From Dendrobium chrysotoxum (lineage: Eukaryota; Streptophyta; Magnoliopsida; Asparagales; Orchidaceae), in the NCBI GenBank assembly GCA_019925795.1, contig CM034315.1, positions 33,548,446 to 33,612,445 on the forward strand: a stretch of DNA of 64,000 bases, read 5' to 3'. Below the pieces are notes generated by a model. That model did not search any database. It was not told where the DNA came from and was given only the letters and a program-made list of their open reading frames with translations. Of this stretch, positions 35,522 to 45,673 are shown piece after piece. How positions within the stretch are numbered: the stretch's first letter is position 1; every line of letters starts with the position of its first letter. The position numbers and the translations under genes were made by a program.

Positions 35522-36712
35522 CTAAAAATCTGGATCCTGATCCGGAGGTGGTGGTGGAGGGTCGGGAAACTGCTGGTGGTACTGATGAAGGGAGGCGAAC
35601 TGGTGATCGATCGATGTGAAGCGCTCCCTAAACCATTTCATATCCGTGGCATGCTCCTGATGTTGCTGAGCAATGTGGGCATCCAACCGAGTCTCCAGAC
35701 GATCAAGTCGGTGAATAATGTCGTCGTGAGGGTAGGCGGGAGGAGCAAGGCCAGGTGGTTGGATTGGTGGTGGTGGAGGTGCGTCAGTAGGAGCAGCAGC
35801 CTCCTCGTCATCAAACTCGGGATCGGCGGGAGCGGCCCCCCGATGGAACAAGATACGAAAGGAGGCATCCGAGTAGAAGATAGGAAGGTGATCAGGAGGG
35901 AGCGGATAATGAAGTTGGTATTTTGCATCTAGGATATAGCCTATGATATGCCCTAAAGCAAGGTTCAGTTTATGACAGGCACCCGGATAGCGGAAGGCAG
36001 ACAAGGTATGAATGTAGTCAAACACCATTTGAGCTTCATTGAATTTTGTGCCAGACAGAATGAGATAGGTGACGACAGAAAGTAGGGGAGTAATATGGAT
36101 GCGATCTCCAGCTTTAGGTATAATAGATGTGCGTAGGACATGCTGGATAATGCGGGCATTTTGATTTAAGGTTTGGACCAGGGGTAGATGTTGATTAGAG
36201 GGGACACCTCTAAGGGTCATATTGACTGACGTCTAATCATAGTCTTGGGAGATCATGGATTGGGATCGAGGGCCGTCAGAGGACAGCCCTATGTGCTCAG
36301 CAATGTCGTCGACGGTGATAACGACATTCTGTTTACAGACATACGACATAAAAGTGGTGTTTTCAAGGTTAACTCGGATATTTACAAAAAACTCAAACAA
36401 GAGTTCGGAGTGAAACGGAAAAGCGAGAGTCAGAAGAAATTGAAGGGTCGTGGAAGCGAACAGAGGCATCACCTCAAAACTTAGGGCGGCTTGATTTAAC
36501 ATGCGGGAGGGAGTGAACTTAGCTTCCTTGATTTTATTATACGCTTTCTCATCCGCGGCGGAGAGAAAACGATCATCGAAACGCCGAGTGGAGGAAGAGC
36601 TCCCGACGATCATACGACCGCGCTTACTAGACCCAGATATTTTGGAAGAAAGGAATGGATGAATGAGGGAATTCAGAGAGGTTGAAGGTGAGGAGAGAAG
36701 CAAGGAATCCAT
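35522..36712 (-). pseudogene. Envelope-like extra ORF of the Sirevirus, one in-frame stop
   Basis: One frame of 397 codons, split by a TAG at 36233-36235 into 159 and 232 residues. The first part has a Ser-rich start, then RRFDDRFLSAADEKAYNKIK and a conserved helical region. It resembles the 'putative plant transposon protein' / envelope-like domain found after pol in Sireviruses, as far as I recall that family. The second part continues it (HITPLLSVVTYLILSGTKFN). An acidic/Pro-rich linker (PPPPPIQPPGLAPP) follows, then a heptad-like segment (DIIHRLDRLETRLDAHIAQ) likely to form a coiled coil, and a Pro-rich end. No convincing signal peptide or fusion peptide is seen, so an envelope function is unproven. 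A palindrome array lies directly upstream (36738-37170). Confidence 0.75.
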
Positions 36713-36737
36713 CCCATTTTATAGAATTTGAAGACTA

Positions 36738-37170
36738 TCGTACAGTACGATCGAGTATCGTACAGTACGATATGCACAATAATGTCGTCTGGACGACTTT
36801 TCAGAAAAGTGAGTCAAATCGAACAGTACGATCAGTATCATACTGTACAAACGTGAGTGTGAGGCGTTCGTCCCAATGAGTCGTCTGAATGACTTTTGAC
36901 AAAAGTGTTCGTACAGTACGATAGGCAATAATGTTTGTACCGGCCGATTTAAATTCATCCTAATCCGTTTGACACGTGTATCGTACAGTACGTGTGGTAG
37001 TTCATACAGTACGATGACCAATAATTAGTATCATACAGTATGAGTGGTGAATCGTACAGTACGATCAACTTAAGACATGAAAGATCTGGACCGTGAATGG
37101 GAATGGACGGCTGAGATTGGACTGATTTGAACCTTATCGTACAGTACGATCGTGGATCGTATAGTACGAT
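36738..37170. promoter_or_regulatory. Palindrome array upstream of the envelope-like ORF
   Basis: About five exact TCGTACAGTACGA copies and several one- or two-base variants (for example tcatacagtacga, tcgtatagtacga). It starts 25 bp upstream of the ORF start at 36712 and stops before the pol end. The motif is the same as in the LTR U3 arrays. I see no strong TATA between the array and the ORF. Confidence 0.85.
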
Positions 37171-37199
37171 TGTCAGAGAATATCAAGGTTGGTGAGCAG

Positions 37200-37311
37200 C
37201 ATGGGAAGAGGATCAGTAATCCATTTTATTTATTTATTTTTTTTTGTTTGTTATTTTTTTTTATTATTATTTTTTTTTTATTTTTTTTTGTTTTTATTTT
37301 TTTGTTTTACT
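37200..37311. repeat. T-rich low-complexity tract
   Basis: Plus strand is almost pure T with scattered A and G (37215-37310), that is A-rich on the element's sense strand between pol and the palindrome array. It encodes nothing. Confidence 0.9.
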
Positions 37312-40300
37312 TTAGGCTTGAATGTCTATGACACCTAATTTGGTTCTTAAAGTGCTAAAAGTGTCATAATCTAGTGGTTTTGTGAAAATATCAGCCAATT
37401 GATCTTCAGTAGCAACGTGGTGCAGTTCAATATCTCCTTTGGCTACATGATCTCTAATGAAATGGTGTCTAATGTCTATATGTTTGGTTCGTGAATGTTG
37501 AATTGGATTTTTAGATATGCAAATAGCACTAGTGTTGTCACACATGATCGGAATGGTTCCTACAAGTAGTCCTAGATCTACAAGCTGTTGTTTTAACCAC
37601 AATACTTGTGCAACACAGCTACCTACTGCTATATATTCCGCTTCGGTGGTGGATAGGGCTACAGAATTTTGTTTCCTACTGGACCATGAAACTAATGATT
37701 GTCCAATGAATTGACAAGTGCCAAAAAGTACTTTATCTATCTACCCTACATCCTGCAAAGTCTGAATCTGAGTATCCTAAGATTTCAAAAGAAGTGCTGT
37801 GTCTAGGATACCAAATTCCTAAGTTCAGGGTGCCGAGAAGATATCTAAGAATTCTTTTGACAGCAGTCATGTGAGATTCTTTCGGGTCAGCTTGAAAACG
37901 GGCACAGAGACACACACTAAATATTATGTCTGGTCTACTTGCAGTCAGATAGAGAAGCGATCCAATTATTCCCCTACACCTCTTTTGATCTACAGACTTC
38001 CCACTGGGATCTTTATCTAATTGAATATTAGAGCTCATGGGTGTATTCATAGCCTTAGCATTATCCATTTCATATTTTTTCAAAATATCGTTGATGTACT
38101 TAGACTGGCTAAGAAACGTTCCACCTTCCGTTTGTTTTACACTAAATCCAAGGAAGTAACTAAGTTCGCCCATCATGCTCATTTCAAACTCGTCGCTCAT
38201 TATTTTTGAAAATTCATTACATAGGTTTTTCTCCGTCGATCCGAACAGTATGTCATCTACATAAATCTGAACAATGAGTACTTCAACTCCTACCTTCTTC
38301 AAAAATAAGGTGGTGTCCACACTACCCTTTACAAAGCCTCTATCTAGTAGGAACGTACTAAGTCTTTCATACTAGGCTCTAGGTGCTTATTTTAACCCGT
38401 ACAGTGCCTTTTTCAGTTTGAACACGTGGTTTGGAAATTGTGAGTTTTCAAACCCCGGAGGTTGCTCCACATACACATCTTCCTTGATTACTCCATTCAG
38501 GAAGGCACTCTTTACGTCCATTTGATACAGCTTAAAATCCCTAAAACACGCAAAAGCTAACAGTACCCTGATGGCTTCTAGTCTAGCTACCGGAGCAAAG
38601 GTTTCTTCAAAATCTATTCCTTCAATTTGATTATACCCCTTCGCTACTAACCTAGCCTTATTTCTTACTACTATTCCTGAGTCATTCATCTTATTTTTAA
38701 AGACCCACTTAGTTCCAACCACACTTTGCTCTTTAGGCCTTTTGACTAACTCCCATACATCATTCCTAACGAATTGGTTCAACTCTTCTTGCATTGCTAG
38801 GATCCAAAATTCATCTCCTAAGGCTTGATCTACACTCGTGGGTTCAATCATAGATATGAATGCAGAATGGCTAACCTCTTTCCTAAGTCCATGCCTAATT
38901 TTTACCCCTTCTGATGGGTCTCCTAAGATCAGCTCTCTAGGATGACTAGAGGAAAATTTCCAATCTTTAGGCAGATGTTCCTGAGATTCCGCTCTAGTCT
39001 CTATGGTAATGGTTTCTATTCCCCGTATAACCTCAACTTCTTCTTCTTCATGATTAGGTTCAGATGTCTTATTGGATTCATCAAATACCACATGAGTGGA
39101 CTCTTCTACTACTAGGGTTCTCTTATTGAATATTCTATAGGCTTTACCTACAGATGAGTAGCCTAGGAAAACCCCTTCATCAGATTTAGGATCAAACTTT
39201 CCTAAGGGTGACTTGCCATTGATTAGGATGAAGCATTTGCACCCGAAAACGTGTAAGTGGGAAAGATTGTGTGTCCTACCCTTAAGCAACTCATAGGGTG
39301 TCTTATTAAGTTTGGATCTAACATTTACCCTATTTAATACATAGCATGCGATATTTACTGCTTTTGCCCAAAAGTATCTAGGGAGAGTGTATTCAGCTAA
39401 CATAGCCCAAGCAGCTTCAACTAAAGTTCTATTCTTTCTTTCTGCTATTCCATTTTGCTGAGGAGTTCTAGGGGCAGAGAAATTATGTTCTATTCCAACC
39501 TCTTTACAAAAAGATTCAAATTTATTATTTTCAAATTCCCCACCGTGATCACTATGAATTGTTGAGATTACACATCCTAATTTCCTTTGAATCCAAGTGG
39601 AGAAAATTCTAAATTCTTCAAATGACTCACTCTTATGAGCTAGGAATTTCACCCAAGTAAACCTAGAGTAGTCATCTACTATTACAAACCCATACAACTT
39701 CCCTCCTAGGCTGGCTGTACTAACAGGTCCGAACAGGTCCATGTGGAGAGTTTCTAGTGGCCTAGTGGTGCTGATATCCTTGATTGCATGAAATGAAGAT
39801 TTAACCTATTTTCCTAATTGGCAAGCATCACAAAGATGGTCCTTAGTAAAGTCTAACTTTGGTATGCCTCTAACTAAGTCTTTCTGAGTGATGTTCCTAA
39901 GTGTTTTCATACTAGCATGGCATAGTCTCCTATGCCATAGCCAAGAGTCATCTGCTATTGTTTTCAGACACAAAGAGTTTGAGGTTTCAATGCAGTTCAA
40001 GTTTAACATGTAAACATTGTTTATACGTTTTCCTTCTAACACAAGTGAATCATTTAAACTAATCATGCATTTGTTAGACAAAAATTTTATATCAAAGCCC
40101 TTGTCACATAGTTGACTTATACTTAAAAGATTGTGCTTTAAACCATCCACTAAAAGTATATTCTCAATAATTAAATTTTTAGTATTTCCAATGATACCTG
40201 AGCCCACCACTTTTCTGGTGGTTTTGTCTCCCAAAGTTACCTTGCCTCCTGACCTGGCCTCCAGTGTCACGAACTGCTTCATGTCTCCAGTCATGTGTCT

Positions 40301-41464
40301 CGAGCAGCCACTGTCTAGGTACCACATGCTCTCACTAGGTCTTTTGTGAGAGCATACCTCATCTTGATCTGATTGATCAAGATTATCATTAGTCATAAGA
40401 CACAGATTCGTTACCTCCTCCTCTGCTTCTTCTTCCGTTGATTCTGAGGCAGAGTCGGCCCAAAACGCTTTCTGAGTCTTAAATTTGCCCTTCTTGAACT
40501 TCGATCTTTCCTCACCCTTCTCCTTGGTTTGATGAGTTTTGATGTTGGGGCAATCAGCTCGGAGATGACCGGGTTTCCTGCACTCAAAGCAAATTGTTTC
40601 AGATGCAACCTTAGTATACTTTGAGTTCTTACCTTTGTTCCAATTACTTTGATGATGGCGCTGCTTTCTTTTCAGAAAATTTTTGAACTGACGAGTCATC
40701 AAAGCTATGTCGTCATCTTCCTCCGCTACTGAGCTGTCACTTTCAGAATTGTTTGCCTTTAAAGCCACTACTCGCTCCTTTTTCTTTTCACCTGCATCAC
40801 TTTGTCGTTGACTCACTCCTTGCTCGTAGGCAATGAGTGACCCAAGCAAATTATCAATAGAGTAAACATTCAGGTCTTTTGACTCAGTTATTGCAGTGAT
40901 TTTAGCATCGTATGAGCTAGGCAAACATCGCAGTATTTTGTTTACTTTTTCCGAGTTAGACAACTCTCTTCCTAAGTCATGCAGTGATGTTACAATATGG
41001 GTAAATCGAGTGTACATGTCAGATATAGTTTCACTAGGTTTCATGCGGAATAGTTCGTAATCATGTAACAGTATGTTCAACCTAGATTGTTTGACCTCAC
41101 TAGTTCCTTCGTACGTGATACACAGTTTATCCCAAATTTGTTTACCAGTAGTACAGGTTGATACTCGCATATAGTCTTCTGATTTTAATGCGCAAAAGAA
41201 ATAATTTAGACATTTAGCATTTAGTTGTGCTAATTCTCTATCCTCAATGCTCCATTCATTAAATAACTGTTCAGTTTTAATTCCATTCAACATACGAAAT
41301 GGTGCAGAATAACCTTCTTGGACTAACATCCACATGCGATAGTCTAAAGACTGTAAAAATGTAGACATGCATATTTTCCAAAAATCAAATGGTATGTTAT
41401 CAAATAAAGGTGGACGAGTTATGGAATAACCCTCCGCAGTGTTACGGTTACCAAATTGAGCCAT
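37312..41464 (-). pseudogene. Ty1-copia gag-pol polyprotein, broken
   Basis: Single long frame in sense orientation, starting MAQFGNRNTAEGYS at 41464. Order: gag (residues 1-290), CCHC zinc knuckle CFECRKPGHLRADC (about 292-305), aspartic protease WYLDSGCSRHMTGD (Asp about 384), GAG-pre-integrase WLWHRRLCHASMKTL with CDACQLGK, and integrase (MDLFGP, HSDHGGEFEN, GIAERKNRTL: the D-D-E residues). Reverse transcriptase follows (NKARLVAKGYNQIEGIDFEE, QMDVKSAFLNG, catalytic IYVDDILFGS). RNase H with DNTSAICISKNP and TKHIDIRHHFIRD ends at 37312. Copia order (integrase before RT) is clear. Breaks: in-frame stops at about 39806 (before integrase) and at two places around 38350-38386 (inside RT), and a frameshift at about 37730 that moves RNase H to another frame. 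Each nonsense codon is one base from a Gln or Trp codon. Confidence 0.95.
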
Positions 41465-41509
41465 GGATCTTACGTTTCTAGGTTTTCTAAAACACTATTT
41501 TGAAACCCC

Positions 41510-41521
41510 GCTCTGATACCA
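41510..41521 (-). other. Primer-binding site for initiator tRNA-Met
   Basis: Minus strand reads TGGTATCAGAGC two bases inside the 5' LTR (LTR edge at 41524). It is complementary to the 3' end of plant initiator tRNA-Met over all 12 bases. This fixes the transcription sense as minus and the LTR at 41524-43494 as the 5' LTR. Confidence 0.95.
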
Positions 41522-42297
41522 CTTGAAAGTACGAGATGCGCCAAGAGGGGGGGTGAATTGGTATTTTAAAAATTTGACCCTACACAAGAGTTCTAATTTT
41601 TTTGTATTTTCAAAATAAAATTTAATGACCAATGTGCGGAAGCAAATTCAACGATCACAACGATAAAATTGATAGTTCAATTTTGGATTTTACTCTACGA
41701 GATTTAAATATTGATTTTTCACCAAGCAATTAAAATGCACAAATTTAAAAGCATGAAAAGTAAAGTACGGTAAACAGGAAAAAACACACCAGAGATTTTT
41801 ATAGTGGTTCGGTCACTTGACCTACGTCCACTCCCCGGAGTCCTCTACTCCGGGATTTGCACTAGTAAAAGTTGACTCTCCTTTTGCCCCCACAACAAGG
41901 CGGAGAAGCCTTTATAATACTCACTTTCACCTCCCTCGGTGCGGCGGAATACCAAACGCTATGTCACCCTCCCGGTGACGGCAGCGGACCTTCTCCTTTT
42001 TCTCCCTCCTGGAGATGGCAGAGTACCTTGGCGATGTTGATCTTGAAGTGACTCTTCCCTCGAGAACTTTCTTGAAGCTTCCAAAGCCACAAGAGGAGCA
42101 AAGCATGCAGCTAGCTTGGAGCCACCGTGTGATCCCCTCACACTACTTCTCCCTCACGCTCAAGCTCACCTTCACCTTCCTCTCTCAAGCTCTAGAACTC
42201 TCCAAAAACTTCTCTCTACCGAATCCCCTTCTTTTTCCTCCAAGCCTCTCATAGCAAAAGGATTGATCAACAACTCCCTAAAGAAAATTTTAAGTTG

Positions 42298-42305
42298 TTT
42301 TTATA
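42298..42305 (-). promoter_or_regulatory. TATA-like box of the 5' LTR
   Basis: Minus strand reads TATAAAAA, about 45 bp downstream (in sense) of the last palindrome. Its counterpart in the other LTR is TATAAATA at 33949-33956. Transcription would start roughly 30 bp further on, near 42270. Confidence 0.65.
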
Positions 42306-42350
42306 TCAGGCTTCAGAAAACCCTAAAAGTTTCAACTTTTACGTTTCTGA

Positions 42351-43184
42351 TCGTACAGTACGATTTATAATCGTACAGTACGATCAGTTCAATTACAGCT
42401 CCGTCCAGTACGAGTACAGACGAACAGTTATCGAATTTTATTCATATCATACTGTACGATACGTATATCATCTAGGACGATACTGTTGATTCATACTGTT
42501 CGTACAGGACGAACTGTGGGATGATCCTCGGGATGAAAGAATTCGTCTCTGTCAGTCGTCCAGCACTCCTTGAATCATACAGTACGATTAGTGTTTTTCA
42601 GGATATCATCCTGTACGATACGAATATCGTCCAGGATGAATAGAACAAAAATTCTTGGGATCGTCTGGTACGATCGATGGGACGAAGAAAATCGTCTCTG
42701 TCGGTCGTCCAGCACTCCACCAATTGTACAGTACGATTAGTTCATTTCTTGATATCGTCCTGTACGATATGAATATCGTCCAGGACGATCAGAACAAACA
42801 AACTTTGGTTTCGTCTGGTACGATCTCTGGAACGAATGAAATCATCTCTGTCAGTCGTACAGTACGATATTGTATCGTACAGTACGATCGACATATAAAT
42901 TAGAAACCAACATTTATTTCTTGATTAGGGAGATAATTTTGGCAAGTTTTAATTAATCGTACTGTACGATCCATATCGTACAGTACGAATAGTTCAGAAA
43001 AATAAATTCAAAAACTTACCAAACTTATTCTGGCGGCTAGGGTTTCACAATTTCATATTATCGTACAGTACGATATTTATCGTACAGTATGATAAGTTTG
43101 TAAACTTAATCATTAGAAAATTAGCCGTTAGCCTGAGTATTTTCAATTAATCGTACAGTACGATCTAAGGTCATACAGTACGAT
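42351..43184. promoter_or_regulatory. Palindrome array in the 5' LTR (U3)
   Basis: About eight exact TCGTACAGTACGA-type palindromes and about the same number of variants changed mainly by C-to-T or G-to-A. Each unit holds two GTAC cores one base apart and is centred on CAG/CTG. The array ends just upstream of the TATA box in sense orientation, where enhancers would be expected. Confidence 0.9.
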
Positions 43185-43494
43185 GTAAAAAAAAATTTAT
43201 CATTTTTAAAAAAAATTCTCCCCCTGTGTGTGTGCATGGTTGCTCCTTTCACATGCATGCTTCTGTGGCAGACTCAAAAAAATAAAAATAAAGAAATAAA
43301 AATTACAGACTCTTCAACATCCTATTCTACCCGGTTTGAGTCTCCAGCAATCTTTAGCAGTGTGCATCTGACCTGAAATGTTAGTGCTCATATACAAAGA
43401 TTAAACATTTGTAATCTAATGGAAGTCTATATTTACTCAGTAAATATTAGTTGTCACCATCAAAATTAAGTGCTCGGGATCCTGGATTTCAACA

Positions 43495-43554
43495 ATATGC
43501 TCAACCATGTCTAAAATTTCAAGGGACCTCCCAAACATATAAAGATTCAAATAT

Positions 43555-43597
<43 letters not shown>

Positions 43598-44515
43598 ATT
43601 TTATATATAAGATTATATATATAAATATATTAATTTTAAAATGAAATGATTAAAAATATCATAAAAAATAATTTAAAATATTTTTTTAGGGAGATCCTCT
43701 AATTTTTGAAATATTTTAAATTAAATTTTAAATTTTGAAAATATTTAATATAAAATTTAATTATATATTAATTAAATATTAAAGTAATGAAATAATTAAG
43801 ATTAATTATGTTTTTAATTTTGAACATAATCTTAAATTAAAAAAATTATTTTTCTAAAAATTTTAAAGTATTATTTTTATTTTTTGAATTAATTTGAATT
43901 TTTTTGAATTTTTGAAGTTTTATGTTAATTAAATGCATTTAAATTTATTTAAAACTAATTAATCTTTAAAATAATTTTTAAATTAAATTAAATTTTAAAT
44001 GTTCGTGAAAGTTTTAATTATTTAAAATAATTTTAATTAAATAATCTTTTTAACATTTGAAGATTATTTTTAATGTGATTTTGATTAAATTATTAAATAT
44101 TTAAAATTTAAAATTATTTAAAAATATGAAGTATATCATTAATTAGAATATCTTAAATTAAATATCTAATTTTTAAGATACTTAATAATAAAATTTTAAA
44201 TATTTGGAAATCCTTGAATTAACATTAATTCAAAATTAGTTAAACATTAATATGTTAAAATTTATTTTTTTTAAAAAAATTCAAATAAAACTTCAATTTT
44301 AAATCAAAATACCTTAAATGTTTATGAGGAAATTTAAAATATATTTTATAATAAAATTTTAAATTTATAAAATATTTTATCATATTTAAGTGAATATTAA
44401 TTTTAAAGTATTTGATATTTAACATTTAAACTAATTCAAAATAAATTTAATATTTTAAATTAATATTAATTGAAAAAGGCATTTAATTTTATAAAAATTT
44501 CAATATATAACATAG
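43495..44515 (-). repeat. Long non-coding repeat, copy B (second part)
   Basis: Continues copy B after the Sirevirus insertion: ctcaaccatgtctaaaatttcaaggg matches the reverse of A near 8345-8385. The AT-only part that follows corresponds to A at about 7190-8220. It includes an (AC)n(AT)n microsatellite at 43555-43597. The far end near 44515 is judged by loss of AT-rich similarity and is approximate. Confidence 0.6.
43555..43597. repeat. (AC)n(AT)n microsatellite in copy B
   Basis: About 22 bp of AC followed by about 20 bp of AT. Copy A has only (TA)n in the matching place. Confidence 0.9.
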
Positions 44516-44689
44516 CCCCCGGTGTTGTAAGTTTTCTTAAAACTTAGAAAGCCCCCAGGAGGCCCTGGGTGTAGTTTGTGCGAACCCCTCCCCTTTATGT
44601 CTTATAGTAACTTTATTTTTATTAGGATTATTTTTTTAAAATTTTATTTTAGACCCTTAAATCCCTTTTTATGTGCGCAATATCATAAG
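44516..44689. other. Junction between copies B and C
   Basis: About 170 bp of GC-richer sequence (agcccccggtgttg, aggaggccctgggtgtag) between two oppositely oriented copies of the long repeat. It contains no gene. It is the axis of a large imperfect inverted repeat. Confidence 0.45.
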
Positions 44690-45673
44690 GGTTAGTGATA
44701 ACAAAAATTTTTTTCATCCCATGCAACATTAGTGATATTTAAGGACAAAAATTAAGGACAGAGTCTTAGAAAACTTAGACTTTAGATGCATGCACACTTT
44801 AGGGTAGAAACACAGAACATAAAAAACTTAGTAACATTCCCCTTGAGATTAGTATATATTATTAATATAACCTTAATTAAAGTTAATCAAAATTAAACAA
44901 TCAATTAATAAAAATTTCAAATACACTAATAATAATTCAGATAAAAATACATGAAAACTACATAACCTTTAATAACCAAATCATAATTAACACACATAAC
45001 CACTAAGAGATTAAATTTGAATATAATTTTAAAATTGAATCTAATTAATATTTTAATCATCTCATAATCAAATAATAACTAAATAAAATCTTCAAAATTT
45101 TAATAAATCATCAACAGTGTCACAAATCAATTAAAATTTTTATAACTCTTAAAATAAACTAAATTTCAATTATAAAAAATTCAATAAATAATTAAGTTAA
45201 ATATTCTAAAGAAAAAATAATGTTTAATTAAAACACCTTAAATAACCAAACTCATTAATCAAACTTTAACAATTAAAATTTAATTTAAAATAAAGTTCAA
45301 AATATAAAAAGTATTTAAACTTAAATTCAAACATCAAAGTTCCTTTGACCTTTCAACAAACTAAATCCAATTGATTAGAAAACTTCAACTAATAATTAAC
45401 TTAGGATAGATCTAAACCATACAGCCTACTGCACACACTTAGATCTGTTTGCTATGACAACCGACTCTAACTTTAGGTTAGGTCGATGTTTACTTTCTTA
45501 CTGCGATGTGATGGGCTTTCTCGATTTTTACTGCATGCTATTTGTGATTGATGTGAGTGTTTATTTACTTTTACTACTATCTGTGATATGATGTGATGGG
45601 TGATAGATTACTCCTAGGTTAGGAATGATTTGGATGCTTATAGAATTTTATGCAAGTGGTCATACTCGTGCAG
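44690..45673 (+). repeat. Long non-coding repeat, copy C (first part)
   Basis: Plus-orientation copy. Matches to A include attagtgatatttaaggac (A near 8607), cttagtaacattccccttgag (A near 8720), and 45420-45673, which follows A at 10190-10440 almost line by line (tttgctatgacaaccgactct, ctcctaggttaggaatgat). It is interrupted at 45673 by an RTE LINE and resumes at 48013. Compared with A it is shortened in the AT-rich 5' part. Confidence 0.68.

Larger units (their letters stand above)
33174..43494 (-). mobile_element. Complete Sirevirus-like Ty1-copia retrotransposon
   Basis: A 10,321-bp element transcribed from the minus strand. Its 5-bp target duplication atatg lies at 33169-33173 and 43495-43499. 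The LTRs begin TG and end CA (plus-strand reading tgaaagt...tttcaaca). In the sense direction the order is: 5' LTR (43494-41524), primer site, gag-pol (41464-37312), a 600-bp spacer with palindromes, an envelope-like ORF (36712-35522), polypurine tracts, 3' LTR (35183-33174). About 2-kb LTRs, an initiator-Met primer site, an extra ORF after pol and clustered LTR palindromes are the Sirevirus pattern. Reading frames are broken, so this copy is not autonomous. It sits in copy B of the long repeat, which reads through cleanly when the element is ignored. Confidence 0.95.
41524..43494 (-). repeat. Sirevirus 5' LTR (1971 bp)
   Basis: Promoter LTR of the element. In sense order: U3 with the palindrome array (43184-42351), a TATA-like box TATAAAAA (42305-42298), then R and U5. 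U5 includes the ggtgaattgg-type block conserved in Sirevirus LTRs, next to the edge at 41524. It is followed directly by the primer-binding site. Confidence 0.95.

Noticed and set aside
35522..36712. Calling the extra Sirevirus ORF a true envelope gene
   Set aside because: No signal peptide, transmembrane or fusion segment is convincing; I kept the neutral label envelope-like.
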